Of a stretch of 64,000 nt of DNA, positions 53,821 through 62,460 are shown piece after piece (within the stretch, counting starts at the first letter, position 1; each line of letters begins with the position of its first letter). Made by a program: the position numbers and the translations under genes. The DNA comes from an uncultured Pelagibacteraceae bacterium (GTDB lineage: Bacteria; Pseudomonadota; Alphaproteobacteria; Pelagibacterales; Pelagibacteraceae), in the NCBI GenBank assembly GCA_902616645.1, contig CACMTO010000003.1, positions 1 through 64,000 of the forward strand, in the 5' to 3' direction. Below the pieces are notes generated by a model. It was not told where the DNA came from. It saw only the letters and a list, made by a program, of their open reading frames with translations, and searched no databases.

Positions 53821-54474
53821 TCATTTTTTCTTATTTATTACTAAAAACAATTTTCTAGGGAAACTACCTTCATTAAAATTTTCAATATTTAAATTTATAA
53901 ATCCGTCTAAAAGTTTCTTTACTTTGTTTTCTGAAAAATAATGAACAATAAAACCGTTCATTTCATACATATCTTCTCCTCTATGGACACCTTTTTTAAA
54001 ATCACCATCTGTTTGATTTCGCACAGTATAGATATTTATTCCGTCTTTTTTTAAAATTCTGCCAATTTCTTTATTTAAATCTTTTAAATTTTGATTAGTA
54101 AGAGCCATACAAAAAAGCATGTGAGAGTAACATGCTTGGAAGCTTTGATTATCAAAATTAAGTTTTTGTCTTATGTCGTAATTCTGAACTTTTATAAATT
54201 TTTCTAGATTATTTTCTTCAGATCTTTTTTTTATTATATTTGTTGCCGACAAACTGTAATCAATAGCATGGACATAAATTCCATTTTGTGCAAAAAAAAT
54301 TGTATCTCTTCCAAGGCCCGCACCAAGCTCAAGAATATTTTTAATTTTATTTTTTTTAAAAACCTCGAGAGCTATTTTTGCTGAGTAACTTGGTTCAAGA
54401 CCGAACATTACAGGCTTACTTGAGAAATTACTTTCCCAATGTTCAGACTGTTGGTTTAAAATTTTTTTATCCAA
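53821..54474 (-). CDS. Class I SAM-dependent methyltransferase
   Basis: A 217-residue Rossmann methyltransferase with motif I ILELGAGLGRDTIFFA, the acidic ribose site VHAIDYS and motif IV-like QACYSHMLFCMAL. The start HWESNFSSKPVMFG resembles tellurite-resistance TehB-type or thiol methyltransferases, without certainty. It ends one base from the peroxiredoxin gene, with which it is co-transcribed. Confidence 0.75.
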   Translation of the reverse strand: MDKKILNQQSEHWESNFSSKPVMFGLEPSYSAKIALEVFKKNKIKNILELGAGLGRDTIFFAQNGIYVHAIDYSLSATNIIKKRSEENNLEKFIKVQNYDIRQKLNFDNQSFQACYSHMLFCMALTNQNLKDLNKEIGRILKKDGINIYTVRNQTDGDFKKGVHRGEDMYEMNGFIVHYFSENKVKKLLDGFINLNIENFNEGSFPRKLFLVINKKK

Positions 54475-54475
54475 T

Positions 54476-55138
54476 CTATTTAGACGGATCTGGAACTTTT
54501 CTTAAATAAGGTTTAACCGCATTCCAACCTTTGGGAAACAGCTTTTTAGCTTCATCATCCTTAACGGCAGGTACAATAATAACTTCCTCACCTTTTTTCC
54601 AATCAGCTGGAGTCGCTACTTTATGTTTAGCTGTGAGCTGCATTGAGTCTATTGATCTTAATAACTCCATAAAATTACGTCCAGTTGCCATTGGATAAGT
54701 TAAAAACAATCCAATTCTTTTATCCGGTCTTATAATAAAAACTGTTCTGACTGTTTGATTATCAACTGCTGTTCTACCCATTGATGTAGTCCCAGCATCT
54801 CCCTCTAACATATTATATAGTTTTGCGATTTTTAGATCCTCATCTGCAATAATTGGATAATCAGGTTTCATGCCTGTTACATCTTTAATATCATCCAACC
54901 ATTTAACGTGATCTACAACTGGGTCAACACTTAAGCCAATTACTTTTACATTTCTCTTATCAAATTCAGGTTTCATTTTAGCTAATGACCCCAACTCAGT
55001 AGTACAAACTGGCGTGAAATCTTTTGGGTGTGAAAATAAAACTCCCCAACTATCTCCTAGCCATTCATGAAATGATATATCTCCTATAGTTGTTTTTGCT
55101 TTAAAGTCAGGTGCTAAACTATTAATTTTTAAAGTCAT
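54476..55138 (-). CDS. 1-Cys peroxiredoxin (Prx6 type)
   Basis: A 220-residue peroxidase with the active-site FSHPKDFTPVCTTELG (peroxidatic Cys near residue 47) and the Prx6-type C-terminal extension with TPADWKKGEEVIIVPA. There is no resolving CxxC. It reduces hydrogen peroxide and organic peroxides. It has a good SD (AGGAGAAG-like) upstream and is divergent from the ETHE1-like gene, both fitting an oxidative/sulfane-sulfur stress role. Confidence 0.9.
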   Translation of the reverse strand: MTLKINSLAPDFKAKTTIGDISFHEWLGDSWGVLFSHPKDFTPVCTTELGSLAKMKPEFDKRNVKVIGLSVDPVVDHVKWLDDIKDVTGMKPDYPIIADEDLKIAKLYNMLEGDAGTTSMGRTAVDNQTVRTVFIIRPDKRIGLFLTYPMATGRNFMELLRSIDSMQLTAKHKVATPADWKKGEEVIIVPAVKDDEAKKLFPKGWNAVKPYLRKVPDPSK

Positions 55139-55214
55139 TTACTTCTCCTTTTTATTAAACAAATTATATGTAAGATTGATTTGCTATGCAATTTTTTATA
55201 AAGTGTTTAATAAT

Positions 55215-55910
55215 ATGATTTTTGAACAATTATTTGATGATAAATCTTCAACCTACACGTACATATTATCAAGTGGAAAAGGAAGAGAAGCTTTAATTAT
55301 TGATCCAGTTTTAGAACACACTGAGCGTTATTTAAATCTTTTAACTAAATTAGAATTAAAGTTGGTAAAAGTAATTGATACACATATTCACGCGGATCAT
55401 ATAACCGGATTAAATGAATTAAGCAAAAGAACGAAGTGTACGAAAATCATGGGAGATAATTCAAAGTCTGAAGTCGTTGATTTAAGAGTAAAAGAAAATG
55501 AAAATATTAAAATTGATAATATTGATTTAAAAGTAATGTACACACCAGGACATACTGACTGCTCGTATAGTTTCTTAATGAACGATAGAATATTTACCGG
55601 GGACATACTATTAATAAATGGAACTGGTAGGACTGACTTTCAAAATGGAGATCCTTACCAATCATATGACTCCATTTTTAATAAGATTTTAAAACTTCCA
55701 GAAAAAACTTTGGTTTTCCCTGCTCATGACTATAACGGTAAAAAGTATTCAACGATTAAAAATGAAAAAAAAAATAATCCAAGACTTCAAGTTTCCTCTG
55801 CGAATGAATACGCTGAAATAATGAATAATTTAAATCTTGAAAATCCAAAAATGATGGATATAGCCGTACCCGCTAATGTTAAAGGAGTGACATTAAACCA
55901 AGCAAATTAG
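55215..55910 (+). CDS. ETHE1-like persulfide dioxygenase / MBL-fold hydrolase
   Basis: A 231-residue metallo-beta-lactamase-fold protein with [11 protein letters not shown] metal motif, [28 protein letters not shown] and PAHDYNG. The [11 protein letters not shown] block marks the ETHE1 branch, which oxidises glutathione persulfide to sulfite, rather than glyoxalase II. I start at ATG 55215. Sulfite from this enzyme could also enter AprABM. It leads into cysE and cysK. Confidence 0.85.
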   Translation: MIFEQLFDDKSSTYTYILSSGKGREALIIDPVLEHTERYLNLLTKLELKLVKVIDTHIHADHITGLNELSKRTKCTKIMGDNSKSEVVDLRVKENENIKIDNIDLKVMYTPGHTDCSYSFLMNDRIFTGDILLINGTGRTDFQNGDPYQSYDSIFNKILKLPEKTLVFPAHDYNGKKYSTIKNEKKNNPRLQVSSANEYAEIMNNLNLENPKMMDIAVPANVKGVTLNQAN

Positions 55911-55947
55911 GTTTAAATTTAGTAAAAAACAATTATATAGCGTCACT

Positions 55948-56514
55948 ATGAATGAATTTTTGCAATCAATAATAGATAGAGATCCTGCAGCAAAATCAAA
56001 AATAAGCCTGGTGTTAACTTATCCTGGTATTAAAGCTATTTTTTTTCACAAGATTGCAAATTTTTTTGCAATAGCAAAATTTGAATTAATTGCGAGAATT
56101 ATTTCTCAGCTTTCAAGATTTTTAACCGGTATTGAAATTCATCCTAGAGCTAAAATTGGAAAAAATTTATTTATTGATCATGGAATGGGAGTAGTAATTG
56201 GTGAAACGTCAGAAATTGGTGATAATGTTACAATTTATCATAACGTCACTCTTGGTGGAGTCTCCCCAAGCATTAATGCAATCGAACAAAGAGATTTAAA
56301 AAGACATCCTACATTACAAGATAATGTTGTAGTTGGTTCTGGGGCGCAGATTTTAGGGCCTATAGTGGTTGGAAAAAATTCTTTAATTGGTTCTAACGCT
56401 GTTGTTACTAAAGACGTTCCTGAAAAATCAATAATGGTTGGAAATCCTGCTAAAAGAGTTGGAGATGCTACAAAAGGATTTAAACCTTATGCTGTTACTG
56501 ATAAAGATGAATAA
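55948..56514 (+). CDS. cysE: Serine O-acetyltransferase
   Basis: A 188-residue left-handed beta-helix acetyltransferase. The helical N-terminus is short (EpsC/SrpH-like), followed by hexapeptide repeats with [36 protein letters not shown] and a C-terminal [10 protein letters not shown]. It makes O-acetylserine for the cysteine synthase whose gene overlaps by one base (TAATGA). Confidence 0.92.
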   Translation: MNEFLQSIIDRDPAAKSKISLVLTYPGIKAIFFHKIANFFAIAKFELIARIISQLSRFLTGIEIHPRAKIGKNLFIDHGMGVVIGETSEIGDNVTIYHNVTLGGVSPSINAIEQRDLKRHPTLQDNVVVGSGAQILGPIVVGKNSLIGSNAVVTKDVPEKSIMVGNPAKRVGDATKGFKPYAVTDKDE

Positions 56515-57515
56515 TGACTAAAATTAGAAATAATTTTATTGAGTCAATTGGAAATACTCCACTCATAAAATTAAAAGCAGCCTCAGAGTTAACTGGATGC
56601 AATATATTTGGTAAAGCAGAATTTATGAATCCTGGCGGTTCTGTTAAAGATAGAGCTGCCCTTGCTTTACTTAAAGATGCTCAAGAAAAAAAATTAATTA
56701 CAAAAGGTGGGATAGTCGTTGAGGGAACAGCAGGTAATACAGGAATTGGTTTAGGATTGCTAGGTAACTCGTTAGGTTATAAAACAATTATTGTGATGAA
56801 TGATAATCAAACGCAAGAAAAAAAAGATACAATCCGAAATTTAGGGGCTGAATTAAGATTAGTGCCCGCCAAACCATATAAAGATGAAAATAATTTTGTT
56901 AAAATAGCAGGAAGACTTGCTGAGGAATTGAAACCAACAAATAATAATGGTGTAGTATGGGCTAATCAATTTGATAATACAGCTAATGCTAAAGGTCATT
57001 ACGAGGGCACAGGTAAAGAAATTTGGGAACAAACTGATGGTAAAGTTGATGGATTCGTTTGCTCATCTGGTACTGGGGGTACTATCTCAGGTGTGAGTAA
57101 TGCATTAAAAGAAAAAAATAAAAATATTAAAGTTTACTTATCAGATCCGAAAGGGTCAGCTCTTTACAATTATATAAAGAACGGTGAGTTAAAGTCCGAA
57201 GGTGGATCTATTACAGAAGGTATTGGATCAAGTCGTATAACAAAAAATTTTGAAAACGCAAAAATTGATGATGCGTATTCAATAGAGGATAACGAGGCAC
57301 TCCCAATTCTTTACAATTTAATTCAAAACGAGGGCTTAAGTCTTGGAACTAGTTGTGGAATTAATATTGCGGGTGCAATCAGATTAGGGAAAGAACTTGG
57401 CCCGGGAAAAACGATAGTTACAATTCTTTGCGATAAATCGGATAAATACAACTCTAAGATGTTTAACAAAACATTTTTAAAAGATAAAAATCTACCTATT
57501 CCGAGCTGGTTATAA
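56514..57515 (+). CDS. cysK: Cysteine synthase
   Basis: A 333-residue fold-type II PLP enzyme that makes cysteine from O-acetylserine and sulfide. It has the PLP lysine in NPGGSVKDRAAL, EGTAGNTGIGLGL, the cofactor-phosphate loop SSGTGGTISG and GLSLGTSCGINIAGA. It is slightly longer than typical CysK (about 310), with a C-terminal tail PIPSWL resembling cystathionine-beta-synthase-like members. Paired with cysE. Confidence 0.9.
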   Translation: MTKIRNNFIESIGNTPLIKLKAASELTGCNIFGKAEFMNPGGSVKDRAALALLKDAQEKKLITKGGIVVEGTAGNTGIGLGLLGNSLGYKTIIVMNDNQTQEKKDTIRNLGAELRLVPAKPYKDENNFVKIAGRLAEELKPTNNNGVVWANQFDNTANAKGHYEGTGKEIWEQTDGKVDGFVCSSGTGGTISGVSNALKEKNKNIKVYLSDPKGSALYNYIKNGELKSEGGSITEGIGSSRITKNFENAKIDDAYSIEDNEALPILYNLIQNEGLSLGTSCGINIAGAIRLGKELGPGKTIVTILCDKSDKYNSKMFNKTFLKDKNLPIPSWL

Positions 57516-57583
57516 TATCGCATACCAGGCATGTAACAAAACGGCTACATTTGGGATTAATTTGAAACTAATGATAAGGGGTT

Positions 57584-57955
57584 ATGAAAAAATTTATAAT
57601 AATTTTATCTTTTTTTATTTACAGTTCCGCTAACGCTGGAATGAGTAATGACGATAAATCAAGAGCTTGGGATTGTGTAGGAATTTATATGGCTAACTAC
57701 TTTCTTCCTTCAGGTGAGAAATTTGAATATGGGATGAAAGAAAAATCTATTTCGACCGTTAAAGTTCTAAAAACATATGCTCTTGAGTTAGGAATTCCTG
57801 AAAAAGATTGGGATGCTGGAGTTAACAAGGCAGTTGATAAACATTACGGTTCAAAATACGATAAAGCCAAAACTGATAAATGTCACTCATTTGTTGAAAC
57901 TTTAGTCCCTAATGGAGCTGAAAGAGTTAAAAAAGTAATTCAAACTTTATATTAA
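57584..57955 (+). CDS. Small secreted protein of unknown function
   Basis: A 123-residue protein with a signal peptide (KKFIIILSFFIYSSANA) and two cysteines (DCVGIYM and DKCHSFVE) likely joined in the periplasm. The mature part is helical and charged. It is the first of eight closely spaced small genes. No family recognised. Confidence 0.65.
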   Translation: MKKFIIILSFFIYSSANAGMSNDDKSRAWDCVGIYMANYFLPSGEKFEYGMKEKSISTVKVLKTYALELGIPEKDWDAGVNKAVDKHYGSKYDKAKTDKCHSFVETLVPNGAERVKKVIQTLY

Positions 57956-57969
57956 TTAAGGATAATAAA

Positions 57970-58257
57970 ATGAAAAACTATATGGTTACACACACTTTTA
58001 AATCAAAAGAAATGAAAGCTAAATTTAGTGAAACGGTTGCTTCAATGAAAATGGAAGATATTGTTAAATCGATGACAAGCGATAAGGCAGCATGTCAGAT
58101 GACTTGGAATACTCCAGGTGATACAATGGAAATGTTTTGCTGGTGGAAAGCAAACAGTGAAGCAGATATTAATAATCAATTAGGTCAAATGAATGATTTC
58201 TTTGAGCCTCATAAATTTACTGAGTGTACTGATCAAGTGATGGACTATAACGCTTAA
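57970..58257 (+). CDS. 95-residue protein, probable dimeric alpha/beta-barrel
   Basis: A soluble protein with YMVTHTFKSKEMKAKF at the start, an AACQMTWNTPGDTMEMFCWW centre and a HKFTECTDQVMDY end, a strand-helix-strand order suggestive of a ferredoxin-like dimer. Three to four cysteines and many methionines are notable. It lies 14 bases after the secreted-protein gene. Family unknown. Confidence 0.6.
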   Translation: MKNYMVTHTFKSKEMKAKFSETVASMKMEDIVKSMTSDKAACQMTWNTPGDTMEMFCWWKANSEADINNQLGQMNDFFEPHKFTECTDQVMDYNA

Positions 58258-58307
58258 GAGGAAGATTTATTAAGCAATCTTTATATTAATTTAATAAAGG
58301 AGACAAA

Positions 58308-58724
58308 ATGTTAGAAAAATTTAATGGGATATTTTATTTTATAATTTACTTAGTTCATTTTATTGGAGTTGGTGTTTACGCATTTCAAACTATTTTTGGC
58401 ACTAAAAGCTTCATGGAAAGATTTGGTATCGATCCAAGTGGAGCAATAATGATTAGGATGGCAGGAGCATTTATGCTTGCTGTTTTTTTAATGTCCATAT
58501 ATGTAGGTTTCATAAGACCTGATGGTTTAGAAAATACCTGGGGATTTTTAAATTTAGTTTTTATAAATAATTTATGTATTTTTTTATGTAATTTTTACTC
58601 TATTAAAATTAATAAAACTGGAGTGAACGAGAAAACCACAAACGAAGGTATTATTGCACCCTTTGTATTTACAGTCATGAGTGCAGTATTGTGTTATGGT
58701 TTGGCTGATAAAATCTATACCTGA
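58308..58724 (+). CDS. 138-residue four-span membrane protein
   Basis: Four hydrophobic helices (about residues 8-28, 47-68, 80-98, 116-135), with short loops and no recognised motif beyond FGTKSFMERFGIDPSG. An AAAGGAGA Shine-Dalgarno precedes the ATG. Its TGA stop shares one base with the start of the DUF1330 gene. Possibly DUF4345-like, low confidence. Confidence 0.6.
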   Translation: MLEKFNGIFYFIIYLVHFIGVGVYAFQTIFGTKSFMERFGIDPSGAIMIRMAGAFMLAVFLMSIYVGFIRPDGLENTWGFLNLVFINNLCIFLCNFYSIKINKTGVNEKTTNEGIIAPFVFTVMSAVLCYGLADKIYT

Positions 58725-59011
58725 TGTCTGGATTTGCGATATTCAACATAGAAGTAAAAAAACCTGAGGAATATAAAGAGTACGTAGAAAAAGTTAAGCT
58801 GATTGCTAAGAAATTTGGTGGTGAATATATCGTAAGAGGTGGTGAAACGAAAGTATTAGAGGGAACCTGGACATATCCTAGAACAGTAGTAATTAAGTTT
58901 CCAAGTTATGAAAAGGCTTTAGAATGGTATAATTCTGATGAGTATAAACCAGTAAAACAAATACGTTTAAATAACTCAGTTGGTAACGGTATAATAATTA
59001 AAGGAGTATAA
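58724..59011 (+). CDS. DUF1330 protein
   Basis: A 95-residue ferredoxin-like protein with the DUF1330 order: YVEKVKLIAKKFGGEYIVRG, VLEGTWTYPRTVVIKFPSYE and ALEWYNSDEYKP. Members are small dimers of unknown function. It overlaps the preceding stop by one base and is followed one base later by the SnoaL-like gene. Confidence 0.8.
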   Translation: MSGFAIFNIEVKKPEEYKEYVEKVKLIAKKFGGEYIVRGGETKVLEGTWTYPRTVVIKFPSYEKALEWYNSDEYKPVKQIRLNNSVGNGIIIKGV

Positions 59012-59012
59012 A

Positions 59013-59333
59013 ATGTCGATATTAAGAAGATATACTGATGCAATAGACAAGAAGGATGAAGCAACTATGAATGAGCTTTTACATGATGACTTCAAATTCA
59101 CAATGCATAAATCTGGAAATTCTTTAGGAAAAGCTGATGTTATTAAATGGGCGATGAGTGGTGATATAAATCAAGAAAAAGTGAGAATAATTTATGAAAA
59201 TAATGAAGTGGGTGTAAATCATTCATTTGTTAAATTTAATGATGGAAACATTGAAGCGGTGATGGCAGTTTATAAATATAAAGATGGAAAGATTATAAGT
59301 TTAGAAACTGGTGCAACTCCTATGTCAAAATAA
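59013..59333 (+). CDS. SnoaL/NTF2-like protein
   Basis: A 106-residue cone-fold protein: helix RRYTDAIDKKDEATMNELL followed by DDFKFTMHKSGNSLGKADV and alternating beta strands ending KYKDGKIISLETGATPM. NTF2-like proteins include small isomerases and binding proteins. It lies between DUF1330 and the isomerase gene. Confidence 0.7.
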   Translation: MSILRRYTDAIDKKDEATMNELLHDDFKFTMHKSGNSLGKADVIKWAMSGDINQEKVRIIYENNEVGVNHSFVKFNDGNIEAVMAVYKYKDGKIISLETGATPMSK

Positions 59334-59339
59334 GAGTAA

Positions 59340-59924
59340 ATGATTGACTTTTATTTTTCAATTGGAAGCACTTATACTTATTTAGCTGTCACTAGAATAC
59401 TTGATGTCGAAAAAAAATATCAAGTCCAGTTTAATTGGAAACCATTTAGTGTTCGGGCAATCATGAAAGAAATGAATAATATTCCATTTCCAAAGGAGAA
59501 GCTTAATAAGGTAAATTACATGTGGAGAGATATTGAAAGACGGGCTGAAGGTTATGGATTTTTTGCAAAAACACCTGTGCCTTACCCATTATCTGAATTT
59601 GACTTAGCAAATCAAATTGCGATACTTGGATTGGATAAGGGATGGGGTATAGATTATGTTAGACTGACTTATAAAAAATGGTTTCAAGAAGGAAAAGAAC
59701 CAGCGATAGAACCAAGTATTTCTGAGATATGTAAAGAATTAAAAATGAACAAAGATGATATAATTTCTGAGGCAAAAACAAAATTAATTGAGGATAAATA
59801 CCTAGCTAATACAAATTCTGCAAGAGAGAATAAAATCTTTGGTAGTCCAACTTTTGTCGTTAACAATGAGATATTTTGGGGTGATGATAGAATGGAAGAT
59901 GCAATCAAGTTCTTTAAAAAATGA
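59340..59924 (+). CDS. 2-hydroxychromene-2-carboxylate isomerase-like, second copy
   Basis: A 194-residue kappa-GST/DsbA-fold protein. It begins IDFYFSIGSTYTYLAVTR with the presumed active-site Ser and ends GSPTFVVNNEIFWGDDRME, closely like the protein at 28632. Most of the middle differs, so they are old paralogues. Its stop overlaps the DUF2798 start (ATGA). Glutathione-dependent isomerisation or conjugate processing is inferred. Confidence 0.8.
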   Translation: MIDFYFSIGSTYTYLAVTRILDVEKKYQVQFNWKPFSVRAIMKEMNNIPFPKEKLNKVNYMWRDIERRAEGYGFFAKTPVPYPLSEFDLANQIAILGLDKGWGIDYVRLTYKKWFQEGKEPAIEPSISEICKELKMNKDDIISEAKTKLIEDKYLANTNSARENKIFGSPTFVVNNEIFWGDDRMEDAIKFFKK

Positions 59925-60145
59925 TGTTACCTAAAAAATACTTTGATCTTATTTTTATTTTAATTATGGGTTTTGGTATGAGCTTACTTATGACACTTAT
60001 TATTACCTATATTAACACTGGAATGGACAAAGATTATATAAATAGATTCTTAAAAGCGTGGGTAGTTAGCTTACCTATAGCCATAATTGCTGCATTAATC
60101 CTTGGTCCACCTATTAAAAAATTGGTAGATAAAATTACTAAATAG
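59921..60145 (+). CDS. DUF2798 two-span membrane protein
   Basis: A 74-residue protein with two hydrophobic helices separated by NTGMDKDYINRFLKAW, ending in GPPIKKLVDKI, the DUF2798 pattern. The family is widespread and functionally unknown. It is coupled to the isomerase gene by a four-base overlap and followed by an SMR-like gene. Confidence 0.75.
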   Translation: MMLPKKYFDLIFILIMGFGMSLLMTLIITYINTGMDKDYINRFLKAWVVSLPIAIIAALILGPPIKKLVDKITK

Positions 60146-60159
60146 TCTTAAGTTTAATT

Positions 60160-60495
60160 GTGAGTAATTTACCAGGTTATATATTTCTTCTATTTGCAAT
60201 TGTTCTTGGAATAACCTCTAATGGTTTTTTAAAATCTACAAACGGTTTTACTAATATTGGTCCAACTATTTTTTGTATAGTTACTATGATTGCCTGTATA
60301 TTTTGTTTATCCAAAGCAATGAATATTATTCCAGTTGGTTTTACCTATGCAACATATGGAGGATTAACCATCACAGCTGTTACGTTGTTTGGCGTGTTTA
60401 AATATAATCAAATCCCTAACCTATATGGAATTATTGGGGTAATTTTAATCATTATTGGTGTGGTGTTGTTAAATACTCTTGGTAAGACTACTTAG
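60160..60495 (+). CDS. SMR-family membrane protein lacking the usual Glu
   Basis: A 111-residue, four-span protein of the small multidrug resistance fold, with YIFLLFAIVLG, FLKSTNGFTNIGP and PVGFTYATYGGLTI matching EmrE-like positions. Aligned through LKxxxGF, the proton/substrate Glu14 of EmrE is Gly17 and Trp63 is Tyr66. It is therefore unlikely to be a normal drug/proton antiporter; lipid or polyamine transport or a partner subunit are alternatives. The start is GTG. It is last in the small-gene operon and overlaps hisN tail to tail by eight bases. Confidence 0.75.
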   Translation: MSNLPGYIFLLFAIVLGITSNGFLKSTNGFTNIGPTIFCIVTMIACIFCLSKAMNIIPVGFTYATYGGLTITAVTLFGVFKYNQIPNLYGIIGVILIIIGVVLLNTLGKTT

Positions 60496-61294
60496 AGATA
60501 GGCTTAAGAATTTTTAGAAATTTATTATGAGTGCTTCTATTTGCGCTAGCAAGAATATTTCCAGCCTTTGAAGCACTTTCATTTTTCCAATTTGAAACTA
60601 CTCCACCTGCAGCCTCAATAATTGGTATTAATGGATGAATATCCCAAATTTTATTCGCACATTGAATTACAACATCAATTTTTCCTTCCGCAAAATGAGA
60701 ATAACTTAATGCATCAGCACAAGGAAATTGCATCATCTTTAATATTTTTGGAATTTTTTTTTGTTGATTTAGTGAAATACAACCATGAAATGCGGCGGAT
60801 AATTTAACATTTGAATATTTTGCTTTATAGTTAACTTTAATTTTTCTTTTTTTATTATCCTCAACTACAAAAGCAGACTTTGGAGAAGTATTATAATAAT
60901 ATTTTCTAAGAATTGGAAAATTGGCAAGACCTAAAACTGGATAACCTTTGTAATTTAAAGAAATTAAATTACTCCAAGTTGGATTTCCTATAACAAATGA
61001 TCTCGTTCCGTCAATTGGATCAATAACCCAAGTAAAATCACTTTTGTTTTTCTTCTGTCCAAATTCTTCTCCTTTAATTTGGTGTTTTGGAAATTTCTTT
61101 AATATTTCTCCTCTAATAAATTTCTCGAAAGACTTGTCAGCACTTGTAACTGGATCGTAACCTTTACCTTTTTCTTTATTTGAAACCTTGAAAGGTTTAT
61201 TTAATTTTAAATAATAATATTTGGTAAGTTTCTTTGCTAAATCATTTAGAAATTTAGAAAAAACTTTATAATTTGAAGAATTCAACTTTGACAC
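60488..61294 (-). CDS. hisN: Inositol-monophosphatase-family phosphatase, histidinol-phosphatase type
   Basis: A 268-residue Mg-dependent phosphatase with IKGEEFGQ, VIDPIDGTRSFVIGNPTWSN and the late WDIHPLIPIIEAAGG. The GTRSFVIGNPTW form is typical of HisN-type histidinol phosphatases, which remove phosphate from histidinol phosphate. It starts at a GTG (61294) and stands alone. Inositol or other sugar phosphates are possible substrates. Confidence 0.75.
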   Translation of the reverse strand: MSKLNSSNYKVFSKFLNDLAKKLTKYYYLKLNKPFKVSNKEKGKGYDPVTSADKSFEKFIRGEILKKFPKHQIKGEEFGQKKNKSDFTWVIDPIDGTRSFVIGNPTWSNLISLNYKGYPVLGLANFPILRKYYYNTSPKSAFVVEDNKKRKIKVNYKAKYSNVKLSAAFHGCISLNQQKKIPKILKMMQFPCADALSYSHFAEGKIDVVIQCANKIWDIHPLIPIIEAAGGVVSNWKNESASKAGNILASANRSTHNKFLKILKPISK

Positions 61295-61359
61295 AAAGGA
61301 CTAATACTATTTTATTACTATTGATTAAAGTAAAATTTTAAATAATCATCGATTTAGCC

Positions 61360-62460
61360 ATGAAAATAGAATTAAAAAATAACAAGGTATTTTTTGAAAA
61401 CCAGGGTCAGAAAAAAGAGATTCATCCATTTTGGTTTAGGGAGAGAGTAAATGGTGAAAGTTTCATGGATAAAGGGACGCAACAAAGGTTATTTGACCCA
61501 ACAAAACTAGAAGAGGATATCAAAATAGATTCTCTGAATTTGTCAGATCAGTTTCTTGAAATTACTTTTAATGATGGTGCTTACTCAAAATTTTCAATTC
61601 CAAATATCTTTAGCGAATTTAATAATGAAGATGAGATTAAAAAAATCGAAAAAGTTGAATGGGACTCTTCTTTTAGAAATTTTAAGAATTTTAAGTTTGA
61701 AGATAATTTTTTTAATAAAAAAGTTATGTATGATGCCTTAATAGATTTTTATAAATTTGGATTTGTAATTTTTAAAAATGTACCGACTAAAAATAATTTT
61801 ATAATAAATTTTGCTAATTCTATCGGAAGTATAAGAAGAACAAATTTTGGAGAATTTTTTAATGTTAAATCAAAACCAAATCCAAATGATTTAGCTTATA
61901 CTTCATTAGCTTTAGCACCACACACAGACAATCCATATAGAAATCCTGTACCATGTATACAAATGTTACATTGTATTGAAAACGAAGTGAACGGAGGACT
62001 ATCTACTCTAGTAGATGGATTCACCGTTACAGAAAAACTCAAAAAAGATTTTCCAAATTATTATGATATTCTTACTAAAGTTAAAGTCAGATTTCAGTTT
62101 ATCGATCAATCAGTTATTTTAGAGGACTGGGCTGAAATGATTCAATTAAATGAACAACAAGGATTTAAGCAAGTCAGATTTAGTCCAAGATTAGATTTTG
62201 TACCTTTGATGGAAAAAAATAAACTTAAACTTTTTTATTCTGCAAGAAAAAAAATATCAGAACTTTATAATTCAGATCAATACAGAGTTGAATTTAGATT
62301 AAATCCTGGAGATTTACTTATGATGGATAATTATCGATTACTTCATGGCAGGACCTCATATGATGCAAATCAAGGAAATAGGTTTCTGCAAGGGTGTTAT
62401 ATTGATTACGATAGTACTGAGGGAAAATTAAAACATTTGAAAAGAAAATTTAATCTCTAA
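61360..62460 (+). CDS. Gamma-butyrobetaine/trimethyllysine dioxygenase-like enzyme
   Basis: A 366-residue Fe(II)/2-oxoglutarate oxygenase. The N-terminal GBBH-specific domain has EIHPFWFRERVNGESF; the catalytic TauD-like domain has HTDNPYRNPVPC (iron His and Asp) and LLHGRTSY with the distal His and the 2-oxoglutarate Arg after it (GNRFLQGCY). The two-domain build matches gamma-butyrobetaine hydroxylase rather than taurine dioxygenase. It may open carnitine-type quaternary amines. Confidence 0.8.
   Translation: MKIELKNNKVFFENQGQKKEIHPFWFRERVNGESFMDKGTQQRLFDPTKLEEDIKIDSLNLSDQFLEITFNDGAYSKFSIPNIFSEFNNEDEIKKIEKVEWDSSFRNFKNFKFEDNFFNKKVMYDALIDFYKFGFVIFKNVPTKNNFIINFANSIGSIRRTNFGEFFNVKSKPNPNDLAYTSLALAPHTDNPYRNPVPCIQMLHCIENEVNGGLSTLVDGFTVTEKLKKDFPNYYDILTKVKVRFQFIDQSVILEDWAEMIQLNEQQGFKQVRFSPRLDFVPLMEKNKLKLFYSARKKISELYNSDQYRVEFRLNPGDLLMMDNYRLLHGRTSYDANQGNRFLQGCYIDYDSTEGKLKHLKRKFNL

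Noticed and set aside
55139-55214. SAM or glycine riboswitch candidates upstream of metC, cysE, the ETHE1-like gene and the dehydrogenase at 41.4 kb
   Set aside because: Spacers are too short and no conserved riboswitch core was seen; SAR11-type switches would be expected near bhmT, glcB or gcvT, not here.
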